A stretch of 64,000 nt of DNA from Litorimonas sp964511495 (GCA_964511495.1 CAZEFT010000001.1:124001-188000), one strand, 5' to 3'; positions 16,367 through 25,477 are shown, numbered from the stretch's first letter. The notes: generated by a model not told the origin, from the letters alone. Numbers and translations: made by a program.

Positions 16367-17410
16367 TTAGATGTCTATGCCTTCCAAAGTCAGAAGAGCC
16401 TTTTTCCGATCAATCCCCCCGGCATAGCCGCCAAGACCACCATCTTTGGCAATCACTCGGTGGCAGGGCACAATCAAAGCCAAGCCGTTTTTAGCGTTCG
16501 ATCCCGCAACAGCCCGAACAGCTTTTTCATTGCCGACAGCAATCGCTAAATCTGCATAGGAGCGCGTTTCCCCATAAGGAATTTTTGATAATTCTGCCCA
16601 TGTCCGTTTCTGAAAATCTGTGCCCGTCAAAATGAGGGGCGTCGTAAATGATTTTAAGTCTCCGGTAAAATAGGCCTGTAACTCCCCTTCAATCTGTTCA
16701 GCAATCGAAGTTCGTCCCATCATGATGGGTCGTTTATGCAGCCTATGTAATCGTTTGACTTGTGAGAGCATTTTGACCCGATTGGTAAATTCCAACATAA
16801 AAAGAGCGCTCTCATCGGATATACTGACCATTCGGCCCATGGCGGTTTCATGCCAATTTACGAAAAGTGGATTTTCCGTATCCAGCTTTGTGCGTGCAGG
16901 GGCTTCGCCAAACATTTCGCCATAGGCCGCGCGAAACCCTGACGGGCTTGAGAAACAAGCATCTAATTGTACCATAATCACACTATCCCCCGCATTCAGG
17001 CTTTGAGCCGAGCGGCCCAAACGTACCCATCTAATATAATCCCGCAACCCAAACCCCGTATGTGTTTTGAACTGCCGACGTAATGTCGTTGGCGCAAAGC
17101 CCTGTTCTGCCAAAGCTATTGTAGACCAGTCTTGCTCAGGGTGATGAAATATATCCTGCATCAACGCCTCCAAAACGCGATGTTGCCCACCCAGAGGATG
17201 ACAACGCTTGCACGGTCTAAACCCGGCTTGTAATGCTTGCGATGCCTCGGAGTAAAACCGACAATTTTTACGTAAGGGCAAACGAGACGGACATCCCGGA
17301 CGACAAAAAATCCCCGTCGACGTCACACCCAGAAAAAAGTTTAAGCCTTTTGCCGCCTCACGGTCTTTCAAAACCTCATAACGTGCATCATCTGTCATCA
17401 TATCATTCAT
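16367..17410 (-). CDS. ada: Bifunctional methylated-DNA repair protein and transcription activator Ada
   Basis: 347 residues with the full Ada layout: an N-terminal zinc domain with the methylphosphotriester-accepting cysteine and its partners (Cys36, Cys40, Cys67, Cys70 in FCRPGC and PCKRC), an AraC-type helix-turn-helix (about residues 85-180) and the C-terminal O6-alkylguanine transferase with the active-site motif PCHRV (Cys316). The protein repairs methylated bases and phosphates by transferring the methyl group to itself, and the methylated N-domain activates alkylation-response genes. No alkB or alkA neighbour is seen. It is convergent with gspM and divergent from the esterase gene. 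Confidence 0.95.
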   Translation of the reverse strand: MNDMMTDDARYEVLKDREAAKGLNFFLGVTSTGIFCRPGCPSRLPLRKNCRFYSEASQALQAGFRPCKRCHPLGGQHRVLEALMQDIFHHPEQDWSTIALAEQGFAPTTLRRQFKTHTGFGLRDYIRWVRLGRSAQSLNAGDSVIMVQLDACFSSPSGFRAAYGEMFGEAPARTKLDTENPLFVNWHETAMGRMVSISDESALFMLEFTNRVKMLSQVKRLHRLHKRPIMMGRTSIAEQIEGELQAYFTGDLKSFTTPLILTGTDFQKRTWAELSKIPYGETRSYADLAIAVGNEKAVRAVAGSNAKNGLALIVPCHRVIAKDGGLGGYAGGIDRKKALLTLEGIDI

Positions 17411-17498
17411 GCAGCAACTCTAGCACAGTGAAAACATCACAACGCCGAAAAACGACCATGACAGAGTTTTTTCAAGTGTGGGGTTTTTTTGGACGGTA

Positions 17499-17567
17499 GG
17501 GCAAAGGAAGTGAGGTAATTTGCGGGACGGTCTCCATTGAGGCTTTACCCGTCTTATACCTTTGCCC
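17499..17567 (+). promoter_or_regulatory. Long-range inverted repeat in the leader of the esterase gene
   Basis: Arms GGGCAAAGG (17499-17507) and CCTTTGCCC (17559-17567) are perfect nine-base complements, with a nested pair GGTAA (17514-17518) and TTACC (17545-17549). The element ends 11 bases before the ATG at 17579. It could be a structured leader; no known riboswitch motif recognised. Confidence 0.35.
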
Positions 17568-17578
17568 ATAACGCTTTC

Positions 17579-19327
17579 ATGATAAATTTTACGTCCCTCA
17601 TGTCTCGCTTAACTGTATCAAAATATTTAATGGCTCTTGTTTTGGTAGGGGCTCTCAGTGCTTGCCAGTCTTTCAGCCCCGAGCTGTCAAAAGAAGCGGT
17701 CATTCAAACACCGCAAGGTCCTGTACAAGGCACAACGACTGAAACAGAAGGGATATACACTTTTAACGGCCTACCTTTTGCCGCCGCTCCTATCGGAGAC
17801 CTGCGATGGGCGTCCCCCGCGCCTGCCCCCACTTGGTCAGACACACGTCCTGCAAAAACTTTCGGCAATCGTTGCATGCAGCCCGTTAATACAGAAGACG
17901 GCTTTATGAACCGATTGATCGAAGGACAGGGGCTAAACGGGTTTAGAACCTGGATGATAAAACGTGTAATTGCGGCCGCAGACCCGGCACCGATGAGCGA
18001 AGATTGTCTTTATCTCAACGTTCGGACAAACAATATTAAAGGCACAGCCAAACAACCCGTTATGGTCTGGATTCATGGAGGCGGTCATCAGTTTGGTTCT
18101 GCCGATACATCGTTTTATCAAGCCAATGGCTTGGTCGAAAAGGACGTCGTTCTGGTGACAATCAATTATCGTTTGGGTGTTTTTGGTTATATGGCGCATC
18201 CAGCACTTTCAGACATCGACCCGAATGGCGTCTCAGGAAATTATGGTACATTAGACCAAATTGCGGCCCTAAAATGGGTTCGGGATAATATTTCAGCCTA
18301 TGGCGGCGACCCGGACAATGTCACAATTTTTGGCGAAAGTGCAGGAGCCTGGTCTGTCACGGAATTAATGGCAAGCCCGCTGGCCAAAGGTTTATTTCAT
18401 AAAGCTATCGGGCAAAGCGGAGCGTCAACCTATCATATGGGACAAATGAAAGGTGACGGCGTTGGATGGCCTAGCGGCTACAGCATGGGCGTCAAAGTTG
18501 CTGCTGCCAACGGATTGCAGACTCCGACGGCTGCGGAACTGCGCGCCCTTCCGGCCGAAAGCATTATGGAAAATCTGCCCAAAAAAGCTGATGAAGCGTT
18601 TCATCATATCCGAGACGGTTATGTCTTTCCACTTAATGTGGGGCATGCCTTCCAAGAGGGACAAATCAATGCTGTCCCTTTGATTATGGGTTTTAATGCT
18701 GATGAAGCCACTCTGTTCTTTCCCGACGACTCCGAACCCTCTGTCTGGCTTGAGAATCTTCCCATTGATGATGCCAAAGCGCAGAGAGAAATGTTGGACA
18801 CGGCCTATCCCGGTCAGGGCGAATTTCTTCAATCAATTTATGGCTTGGACAAGGACTTCACCTCAGGTGGGACCCAGATGATGGGCGATGATATTTTTGG
18901 CGTAAATATCCGTTTCGCCGCAGAGGCCAATGAAGCCCTGTCTTCTCCAAGTTATGTCTATTTCTTCTCGCGTGTTCCGCCGAGTGAAAAGCAAACGCTT
19001 GGGGCTTATCACGCCGCGGAGATTCCTTTTGTCTTCAAAAGCGCAGAAGCGGCGTTAGGCAATTCCGATCAAGACGAAGCTCTTGCTGACTATATGGCGA
19101 CTTATTGGACAAACTTTGCCAAAACGGGCGATCCTAATACGCCATTGGCCATTCCGACAGTTTGGCCGAATTATAATGGAACTAAGTGGATAGAGTTTTC
19201 TGCCAATACGGGTAAACCCATCACTGCGGTTCAAGACGATATTCGCCAAGAAAAATTAGACGCTTTGGAAACCGGCTTGACCCTCAAATTGGAAACCTTG
19301 CGACAAATATTATCAGAGACGCCCTAA
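17579..19327 (+). CDS. Type B carboxylesterase, lipoprotein
   Basis: 582 residues from the ATG at 17579. A signal peptide ends in the lipobox VGALSAC, so the protein is probably lipid-anchored in the envelope. The alpha/beta-hydrolase domain shows EDCLYLNV, the oxyanion loop VWIHGGGHQFG, the nucleophile elbow FGESAGA (Ser254), the acidic residue region NADEATLF and the catalytic His in GAYHAAEIPFVF. Such enzymes hydrolyse carboxylic esters; the substrate is unknown. No clear ribosome binding site is seen at 17579; ATG 17600 gives a shorter and equally good signal peptide, and the frame is open back to TTG 17537. It is convergent with the nitrilase, with two bases between stops. Confidence 0.9.
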   Translation: MINFTSLMSRLTVSKYLMALVLVGALSACQSFSPELSKEAVIQTPQGPVQGTTTETEGIYTFNGLPFAAAPIGDLRWASPAPAPTWSDTRPAKTFGNRCMQPVNTEDGFMNRLIEGQGLNGFRTWMIKRVIAAADPAPMSEDCLYLNVRTNNIKGTAKQPVMVWIHGGGHQFGSADTSFYQANGLVEKDVVLVTINYRLGVFGYMAHPALSDIDPNGVSGNYGTLDQIAALKWVRDNISAYGGDPDNVTIFGESAGAWSVTELMASPLAKGLFHKAIGQSGASTYHMGQMKGDGVGWPSGYSMGVKVAAANGLQTPTAAELRALPAESIMENLPKKADEAFHHIRDGYVFPLNVGHAFQEGQINAVPLIMGFNADEATLFFPDDSEPSVWLENLPIDDAKAQREMLDTAYPGQGEFLQSIYGLDKDFTSGGTQMMGDDIFGVNIRFAAEANEALSSPSYVYFFSRVPPSEKQTLGAYHAAEIPFVFKSAEAALGNSDQDEALADYMATYWTNFAKTGDPNTPLAIPTVWPNYNGTKWIEFSANTGKPITAVQDDIRQEKLDALETGLTLKLETLRQILSETP

Positions 19328-19329
19328 GC

Positions 19330-20277
19330 TTACTCTTCAAAATTGGCAATGGATTGACGCGCCCGATTGACGGTCAGACGGGTGACATCCGGACGGGAAT
19401 AATGCCCTGCGGGATCAAAGTTATGGCGTTCCCGTCGAATAAAGGCAGGATCCAGTTCGCAATATCTTAAACCCGTTTCGCCTTTTAACGGCGGTAACAA
19501 CCAACTCCCGTCTGGCGCAGCCACACATGAGCCGCCATTTGCGGGCATATCACCGAGCGCCGCTTTAATATCTTCCGCATAAGGGGTGTCACTCCGGACT
19601 GCATCAGGTGTCATCACGGCACCCACGGAGACGCAATAGCTTCGCCCTTCTTTGGCCAATACTGGCGTCAGATCTTCAGTATTGCGGACATTTCCCGGCC
19701 AACAGGCGACGTGTAAATCTTCACCCTGTGCATAAAGAGCGGCACGTGAGAGCGGCATCCAATTCTCCCAACAATTCAAGCCTCCAAGGGTAAAATCACC
19801 CAAGCGATGGGTGACCAATCCGGCCCCATCTCCTGGGCTCCAAACCAAACGCTCTTCATAAGTGGGCTGCAATTTGCGGTGGACGGAGCCAATCTTTCCA
19901 TTTTTATTGATATAGACGAAAGAGCAATAGAGCGAGTGACCTGAACGGTCGCGGGGACGCTCTATTATGCCTAAATAGGCCGCCATCTTAGCCGATTTCA
20001 ACACCTCGCAAACACAGTTCAAATGACCATCTTCAATCGTCACCGCTTGGTCGGCGTAGTGCGAGAATATCTCCTTTTGCTTCGGGTTGTTGAAAGCGGC
20101 TCCCCCTGTGCCGTCGAGCCAAAATGGATATCCCGGAACAAAACCTTCGGCAAAAACAATGAGATCGGCTTTCTTGCTTGATGCTTCTCTTATACTCTCA
20201 ATAACTTTGGCCAATCCCGCCTCTCGCTTCAACCAAGCCGGCGTTAACTGCGGGAGAGCCAATTTCAAAATAGTCAT
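19330..20277 (-). CDS. Carbon-nitrogen hydrolase of the nitrilase family
   Basis: 315 residues from ATG 20277, chosen because MTILKLALPQL matches the family start; GGA lies six to eight bases upstream. The nitrilase triad is visible: Glu44 in VFAEGFVPGYP, Lys135 in HRKLQPTYEE and Cys169 in GGLNCWENWMPL. The PGYPFW and CWENWMPL blocks are those of true nitrilases (aliphatic or aryl nitriles to acids) rather than amidases. The enzyme is cytoplasmic. No nitrile pathway neighbours are seen, so the natural substrate is open. The open frame extends to 20304, but the extra residues are not conserved. Confidence 0.9.
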   Translation of the reverse strand: MTILKLALPQLTPAWLKREAGLAKVIESIREASSKKADLIVFAEGFVPGYPFWLDGTGGAAFNNPKQKEIFSHYADQAVTIEDGHLNCVCEVLKSAKMAAYLGIIERPRDRSGHSLYCSFVYINKNGKIGSVHRKLQPTYEERLVWSPGDGAGLVTHRLGDFTLGGLNCWENWMPLSRAALYAQGEDLHVACWPGNVRNTEDLTPVLAKEGRSYCVSVGAVMTPDAVRSDTPYAEDIKAALGDMPANGGSCVAAPDGSWLLPPLKGETGLRYCELDPAFIRRERHNFDPAGHYSRPDVTRLTVNRARQSIANFEE

Positions 20278-20387
20278 TTTTGTCCAATTTCTGAAGCGCT
20301 CCATGCGCGATTTAAAGACAATATTAACCCTTCTTCGAAGCGTTTCAATAATTCGATTGTGTTAGTTTATCAGCTTAGGAGTGGGAC

Positions 20388-21776
20388 ATGATAAACAAGT
20401 TTTTTAAATCAACACGCGGGAATATGGCCATTACGACAGCTATCGGCATGTCGACAATGTTGGTCGCAATAGGCGCTGCATGGGATTTATCGGCGACATC
20501 CAATAAGCAACAATCGCTGCAGGATATGGTTGATAATGCCACCTTGGCAGCGGCCAAATCCAAAAAACGCAAAAAATCGGAACTCAAAGTCATCGTTGAT
20601 AAGGTGTTGGCACAACATAATACTGAAAATTGGCCGCTCCGGACACAAGTTTCGATTAAAGATGACGTACTCTACGTGAAAGCCAATACATCTTACAAAA
20701 CACTCATTATGGGAATGGTTGGGAAAAAGAAAGTCGCGGTGGCGGCTGACGCTGCCTCGCCTCTCGCCATTGATATACCAATCAATCTCGCTCTGGTTCT
20801 GGACACAACAGGTTCTATGGCCGGCAGCAATATCAAAGACTTGAAAAGTGCGTCTCAAAGCATGCTCGACGAATTGACAGGGTTTGATAGTAAGCTCCGT
20901 ATCTCGGTGGTACCTTTTGGGAAATACGTCAATGTCGGTTTGAAACAGAAACGCGCCAATTGGCTCGATATTTCTAAAGATGGCACATTCGAGGAACGCG
21001 AACATTGCTATGATGAGAAGCGCACAATCAAAGAGCCTGTGTGTACCGGAACCGGGACTTATTCCACTCGCGATAATTACAGCGACGGCGTTTATACAGG
21101 GACATCGAGATGGGAAAATAAAAATTGTACCCCCGGTGAATATGAACCAACCGGCAATCGCATTTGCGAAATGCGTCGCACCGATTATACATGGCACGGC
21201 TGCGTGGGTTCGCGACAATCCCCCTATAATGAACAAGCCCCTTACGCTTCGCGCAAAATACCGGGAATCATGAATGAGACCTGCGGATCAGAGATGATTC
21301 CTCTAACATCCAATATCAAAAAAGTTGAAAGAACGATCAAAGATCTCACCACATCTGGAGAAACTTATTTACCCTCAGGTATTATGTGGGGCTGGCGTAG
21401 CCTCCAGAAAGATCAACCTTTCACGGAAATTGCTAAAGGCGGTAAGAAGCAACTAAAATATGCCTCAAATGCTATGGTGATCATGACGGATGGCGAGAAT
21501 ACTTTGTCTCAAAGCTCTAATGAGACACATAATGCGCGTGACACAGATGATGCCGATAAACGAACCGCTATTTTATGTGAACGGGCGAAGGAAGACGATA
21601 TTCAAATCTTTACTGTAGGCTACCGTATGGGCACGGGACGCGATCATATGGAAACATTGTTGCGGAATTGCGCCACCAAACCTACTAATTATTTCGATGC
21701 AAATAGCGCGGCAGAATTAGAGAAAGCATTTAAGGAAATTGCCAATAGCTTGGACTTCACACGTCTGACACTCTAA
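20388..21776 (+). CDS. TadG-like protein with von Willebrand factor A domain
   Basis: 462 residues. The N-terminus is the TadE/TadG form: a short basic start, TRGNMAITTAIGMSTMLVAIG as a membrane helix, and a region that resembles pilin (QQSLQDMVDNATLAAA). From about residue 130 there is a VWA domain with the metal site DTTGSM and the later MTDGENT block. A cysteine-rich insertion (six Cys between about residues 205 and 305, including GCVGSR) suggests disulfides outside the membrane. TadG proteins belong to Flp/Tad pilus loci, but no other tad gene is in this window. AGGAG precedes the start; a terminator inside the convergent purT ends the transcript. Confidence 0.85.
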   Translation: MINKFFKSTRGNMAITTAIGMSTMLVAIGAAWDLSATSNKQQSLQDMVDNATLAAAKSKKRKKSELKVIVDKVLAQHNTENWPLRTQVSIKDDVLYVKANTSYKTLIMGMVGKKKVAVAADAASPLAIDIPINLALVLDTTGSMAGSNIKDLKSASQSMLDELTGFDSKLRISVVPFGKYVNVGLKQKRANWLDISKDGTFEEREHCYDEKRTIKEPVCTGTGTYSTRDNYSDGVYTGTSRWENKNCTPGEYEPTGNRICEMRRTDYTWHGCVGSRQSPYNEQAPYASRKIPGIMNETCGSEMIPLTSNIKKVERTIKDLTTSGETYLPSGIMWGWRSLQKDQPFTEIAKGGKKQLKYASNAMVIMTDGENTLSQSSNETHNARDTDDADKRTAILCERAKEDDIQIFTVGYRMGTGRDHMETLLRNCATKPTNYFDANSAAELEKAFKEIANSLDFTRLTL

Positions 21777-21778
21777 TT

Positions 21779-22969
21779 TCAATCATAATGTATTTTTACA
21801 GCCTGCGCAGCGGCGCAGGCTTTTTCTTTGGCTAATTCCACTGTGTCGCCGCTTGCCACAGCAACACCTAATCGACGTGTACCATTTACTTCCGGTTTGC
21901 CGAAAAGATAGATATTTACATTCTCTGTGTTGAGCGCCGTCTCCAAACCCGAAAACCTTAAAGCGTCTGACTTGCCCTCGCCTATAATAACGGCTGAGGC
22001 GGAAGGATTGTAAAGCTTGATCGTTGGAATAGGCAGATCCAGTATGGCTCTGGCATGTAAAGCAAACTCCGAAAGGTTTTGACTTATGAGAGTTACGAGC
22101 CCCGTATCATGCGGGCGCGGAGAAATTTCGGAGAAAATCACCTCGTCGCCTTTGACGAAAAATTCTACGCCAAACACGCCCTGTCCTCCCAAAGCTTTGG
22201 TGACTTTAGCCGCCATATGTTGGGCAGATTCCAAAGCCTTATTTGACATGGGTTGTGGCTGCCAACTTTCGCGATAATCGCCGCCTTCTTGCCTGTGACC
22301 AATAGGAGCACAAAATGATGTCCCATCTTTATGCCGCACTGTCAGCAAAGTGATTTCATAATCGAAGTCAATAAAGCCCTCTACAATAATTCGTGAGGGC
22401 CCCGTCCGCCCACCGGATTGCGAATAAGACCAGACGTCTGCCATATCAGCCTCGGAATAGGCTGTGCTTTGACCTTTCCCCGAGCTACTCATTACGGGCT
22501 TAACCACACAGGGCAGTCCAATCTCTGCCATAGCCTGCCGCATCTCTACTTCGCTCTCTGCGAAACGATAAGGCGATGTTTCCAACCCCAACGTTTCAGA
22601 TGCCAGAGTTCGAATACCTTCTCGGTCCATCGTAATTTGTGTAGCACGAGCCGTCGGAACGATGCGAAAGCCTTCTGTCTCAAGGCGGGCAAGTTCATCC
22701 GTTGCAATGGCTTCAATTTCGGGAACAATAAGATCAGGTTTTATCTCATTAACCAAAGCCCTCAATGCACTTGCATCCGTCATATCAATAACACGCGCGT
22801 GATGCGCCACATGCATGGCCGGAGCATTTGCATAGCGATCAACCGCCACAACCTCAACGCCTAAGCGTTGAAGCTCTATGCAAACCTCTTTACCCAACTC
22901 GCCTGAGCCCAGAAGCATCACCCTTTTCGCGCTGACAGTTAAGGCTGTACCGATCTTTGCTATAGTCAT
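21779..22969 (-). CDS. purT: Formate-dependent phosphoribosylglycinamide formyltransferase
   Basis: 396 residues of the ATP-grasp superfamily. PurT makes formyl-GAR from GAR, formate and ATP, the third step of purine synthesis, without folate. Visible blocks are VMLLGSGELGKEV, the PEIEAIATDEL segment, CVVKPVMSSSGKGQS (ATP-binding loop), GFIDFDYEITLLTVR and EISPRPHDTGLVTLISQNLSEFALH, all typical of PurT rather than PurK. It is convergent with the TadG-like gene; only two bases separate the stops. No ZTP riboswitch motif was recognised upstream. Confidence 0.96.
   Translation of the reverse strand: MTIAKIGTALTVSAKRVMLLGSGELGKEVCIELQRLGVEVVAVDRYANAPAMHVAHHARVIDMTDASALRALVNEIKPDLIVPEIEAIATDELARLETEGFRIVPTARATQITMDREGIRTLASETLGLETSPYRFAESEVEMRQAMAEIGLPCVVKPVMSSSGKGQSTAYSEADMADVWSYSQSGGRTGPSRIIVEGFIDFDYEITLLTVRHKDGTSFCAPIGHRQEGGDYRESWQPQPMSNKALESAQHMAAKVTKALGGQGVFGVEFFVKGDEVIFSEISPRPHDTGLVTLISQNLSEFALHARAILDLPIPTIKLYNPSASAVIIGEGKSDALRFSGLETALNTENVNIYLFGKPEVNGTRRLGVAVASGDTVELAKEKACAAAQAVKIHYD
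21801..21829 (+). terminator. Intrinsic terminator inside the 3' end of purT
   Basis: Perfect eight-base-pair stem GCCTGCGC (21801-21808) / GCGCAGGC (21813-21820), then TTTTTCTTT on the plus strand. It serves the TadG-like gene ending at 21776 but lies within the purT coding sequence, where it encodes part of the C-terminal CAAAQA segment. Confidence 0.85.
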
Positions 22970-23116
22970 CGCTCTTTCACTTGTTGGGTTTTTATAAATA
23001 CCCTTTTGGGTGTGGAATGATACAAATATAAGGCTTTACAACAATAGGTCAGTTTACGAGTTGTTGTGAACGTTTAACCCGCAGAAATGCCTCGCACTTA
23101 TTTAAAGGTCTAAGGA

Positions 23117-23530
23117 ATGGATGAAAAAACGGAAAAGCGCGTTGCAGCAATAGAGGCTTTAGCACGTCTTTGGGACAGTCAATTTTCGCTTCCCGGCATT
23201 CCCGTCAATCTCGGCTTGGACACGATTATCGGTTTTATTCCGGTCATCGGGGATACACTCAGTCTGGGCGTATCGAGCTATATCGTCTCTGAAAGCGCTC
23301 GTCTTGGCGTTGGCAAAGGCGTTGTGTCAAAAATGGTGTTCAATATTTTTATTGACTGGTTTATCGGCCTGATACCGCTCATCGGAGATTTGTTTGACTG
23401 GGGTTGGAAGGCTAATAATCGTAACGCTGCCTTATTACGACAAACACTGGAACATAAATTTCCACCTGAGATGAAGAATGTCACTCCGGAAAAGTATAGC
23501 TCGGATAATCAAATTCGGCATCTGGACTAA
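23117..23530 (+). CDS. DUF4112 membrane protein
   Basis: 137 residues. The family pattern is clear: an N-terminal helix (RVAAIEALARLWDSQFSLPG), then IPVNLGLDTIIGFIPVIGDTLS and a second hydrophobic repeat FIDWFIGLIPLIGDLFDWGWKANNRN. The two IPVIGD/IPLIGD hairpins suggest two re-entrant or membrane helices in the inner membrane. No function is known for the family. The gene stands alone, convergent with the MarR-type gene; a stem-loop lies between. Confidence 0.9.
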   Translation: MDEKTEKRVAAIEALARLWDSQFSLPGIPVNLGLDTIIGFIPVIGDTLSLGVSSYIVSESARLGVGKGVVSKMVFNIFIDWFIGLIPLIGDLFDWGWKANNRNAALLRQTLEHKFPPEMKNVTPEKYSSDNQIRHLD

Positions 23531-23554
23531 TTTGGAGACGGCCTTTGTCAATTC

Positions 23555-23577
23555 AATGGCTTTCTTCAAAAGCCATT
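23555..23577. terminator. Stem-loop between convergent genes, weak terminator
   Basis: AATGGCTTT (23555-23563) and AAAGCCATT (23569-23577) form a perfect nine-base-pair stem with a five-base loop between the DUF4112 and MarR-type genes. There is no T-run on either strand, so its role as a terminator is uncertain. Confidence 0.4.
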
Positions 23578-23578
23578 C

Positions 23579-24094
23579 TCACCCTTTATGCTTCGCCCTT
23601 TCAAGAACGAAAGCGGCGCGACGACTAATATCCGTTAATCTTTGAATGTAGACTTCGTCTGATCGCAGACTATCTTCCAAACCGTCTGCGGCATCAATAT
23701 TTGAGAGAAATGCTTCAAGAGATTTCCGGCATTCGGATGCCACATCTTTCCCTTTTTCCGTCAAGCTGATCATCTTGCTGCGACCGTCAGCTTCATTTTC
23801 TGTCGTATCGATATAGTTCCCTCGCACGAGGATAACGAGCGAGCGCGTTACCGTTGACGGGTCGTGACGCAACTGCTCTGCCAATTCCGATGCTGAAACA
23901 GCTGAGGTGGAGGATCCAAGGCTCATTAAAACCCGAATTTCGCGCAACTTGAGTTTGTGAGTTTTACCAACGGTCGGAACAATAACTAACTTGATTGTAT
24001 CAAGATAGTCTTTGTAGATTTGCTCCGCCAACGTCAAAAAGTTTAGGTCAGAGTTTTCCGCGAGAAATTTTAACTTTGAGAATCGCACAAGCAA
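23579..24094 (-). CDS. MarR family transcriptional regulator
   Basis: 171 residues. A winged helix-turn-helix of MarR type occupies about residues 45-135: LKLREIRVLMSLG, the recognition part SASELAEQLRHDPSTVTRSL and the wing with the DGRSKMISLTEKG motif. These proteins bind as dimers to short palindromes and often respond to small aromatic ligands. The frame offers only a TTG (24094) and a GTG (24088) near the likely N-terminus and no good ribosome binding site, so the start is uncertain. No neighbouring efflux or catabolic gene points to the target. A coiled-coil unknown gene is upstream on the same strand, 145 bases away. Confidence 0.82.
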   Translation of the reverse strand: MLVRFSKLKFLAENSDLNFLTLAEQIYKDYLDTIKLVIVPTVGKTHKLKLREIRVLMSLGSSTSAVSASELAEQLRHDPSTVTRSLVILVRGNYIDTTENEADGRSKMISLTEKGKDVASECRKSLEAFLSNIDAADGLEDSLRSDEVYIQRLTDISRRAAFVLERAKHKG

Positions 24095-24239
24095 CCGAAT
24101 AATAGATATTAAAATGTATCTTACTTAATCGGTGAAGAATAAACAACACCTACCTTCAATTGTATAATTCATAATATGATGACAGTTGTTAATGGGGTTG
24201 GCCACGACCGAACCGACACCAATCAAAGCTAAATGTAAC

Positions 24240-24656
24240 CTATCCCGTCCGTAGAATGGCCCTGGAAACATTGGATTGCTTAAACTCCTCAAGGGCTTCA
24301 AGTATTTTGTCGCTGTGATAGATAATAGCGGCTTCGTCTAGTGAAGACTTAGACATCAGAGTCAGGTTCAATGTTATTTTGGCTTTTAACTCTGGAACGC
24401 TTGTTGTCGGCATTATGTCGATTTGCTGACAAAGTTCTTCTATTTCACGAGAGAGCATTTCGATATGATTATACCCCTCATTCGATTGGGTTTGGCTAGA
24501 TTTGGTTAGCTCTGTGTCGATTTCATCATAAAGATTTTCGACACGTCGTACCAATGCTTCGATCTCGACTACAGCTTCATTTTCATTCGCATTGCCATGC
24601 TTAAAGTCCGCAGTAAGTTGCGATAATAACTCGACATTGATTTGGCCATCACTCAT
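24240..24656 (-). CDS. Hypothetical helical protein
   Basis: 138 residues, not recognised. The sequence is acidic and nearly all predicted helix, with heptad-like stretches at about residues 24-50 (NEAVVEIEALVRRVENLYDE) and 62-80 (HIEMLSREIEELCQQIDI), so a coiled coil is likely. There is no signal peptide or membrane segment. It lies at the left end of a signalling block and is divergent from the first receiver gene across 250 bases of AT-rich sequence. A partner role in that block is a guess. It is a plausible gene on length, start codon and codon use only. Confidence 0.6.
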   Translation of the reverse strand: MSDGQINVELLSQLTADFKHGNANENEAVVEIEALVRRVENLYDEIDTELTKSSQTQSNEGYNHIEMLSREIEELCQQIDIMPTTSVPELKAKITLNLTLMSKSSLDEAAIIYHSDKILEALEEFKQSNVSRAILRTG

Positions 24657-24906
24657 AAATAATATCTCTAAAGTCCTTTTCCTCCTCCAAAAAAACGGCT
24701 AAATTGCTTTTATGCAAGTGATAAAATTAAAAAAGTCAATTTTTGGTTGTAGCAACAAATAACTATTTGAGACTTCAACTAGGTAGACGAAATTTCTACA
24801 ACGCGCTCAAATTAAAGAAAATTTCCACGGCAGTGTATTCAACGTTACGTAGAATGGTTTATAAAACAAGTGATTCTTTTTTACCCCCATGTAGAAAGTC
24901 TATCCT

Positions 24907-25329
24907 ATGGTTGACATCGTAACTCTTCTCATCGTCGAAGATGACGCTTTTGATTTCAAGTCAATGCAACGAACACTCAAAGACATGAGAGTTACCAATC
25001 CGGTCGCTCACGCTTCTGATGGTCAAGAGGCCTTAGATATTTTGCGCGGCAATAATGGTAAGAACAAACTCGAAAAACCCTATTTGATCTTTTTGGATCT
25101 TCGAATGCCAAAACTGGATGGTTTGAGTTTTCTGAAAGAAATTCGATCCGACGACGAATTGAAAGATGCAACAGTGTTTATTTTTACATCATCGGAAAGC
25201 GACGAAGACATCAAAAGTGCAGACAAATACAACGTCGCTGGCTTTATTCTTAAATCCGATATGGAAGGTAGCTTCACAGAAGCAGCCGAGTCCTTAGGTT
25301 TTTCTTGGTGCATTGTCAGGAACAGCTAA
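24907..25329 (+). CDS. Single-domain response regulator (Rcp1-like receiver)
   Basis: 140 residues, a receiver with no output domain. The acidic pocket is Glu11-Asp12-Asp13, the phosphoacceptor is Asp64 in IFLDLRMPKLDG, the switch residue is Thr94 in FIFTSS and the conserved lysine is Lys116 in FILKSD. The long loop before beta-3 (GNNGKNKLEKPYL) is typical of Rcp1-type regulators that pair with phytochrome-like kinases. It lies 250 bases downstream of a divergent unknown gene and ahead of a LuxR solo. The cognate kinase is unknown; the large kinase at 26.9-31.0 kb is the nearest candidate. Confidence 0.92.
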   Translation: MVDIVTLLIVEDDAFDFKSMQRTLKDMRVTNPVAHASDGQEALDILRGNNGKNKLEKPYLIFLDLRMPKLDGLSFLKEIRSDDELKDATVFIFTSSESDEDIKSADKYNVAGFILKSDMEGSFTEAAESLGFSWCIVRNS

Positions 25330-25477
25330 CACGCAAAATAGCACGTTTTTCAAAGCCTTTTTTATTGAGTAGGGAGAAAAGCCTTTACTTTTCATCCCCT
25401 TGCGCTAATCTAAGGTTGTGTGGGATTCGCGGGGCAAAGCCGTTTTGGCCTGTTTATAATTTTCACTTTAAGTTGTT

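Noticed and set aside
20487..21236. 249-residue frame on the minus strand within the TadG-like gene
   Set aside because: It is antisense to a gene with clear VWA and TadG motifs and has no recognisable domain itself.
22970..23110. ZTP riboswitch upstream of purT
   Set aside because: purT genes can carry one, but I could not find the conserved pfl-motif sequence or its pseudoknot arms.
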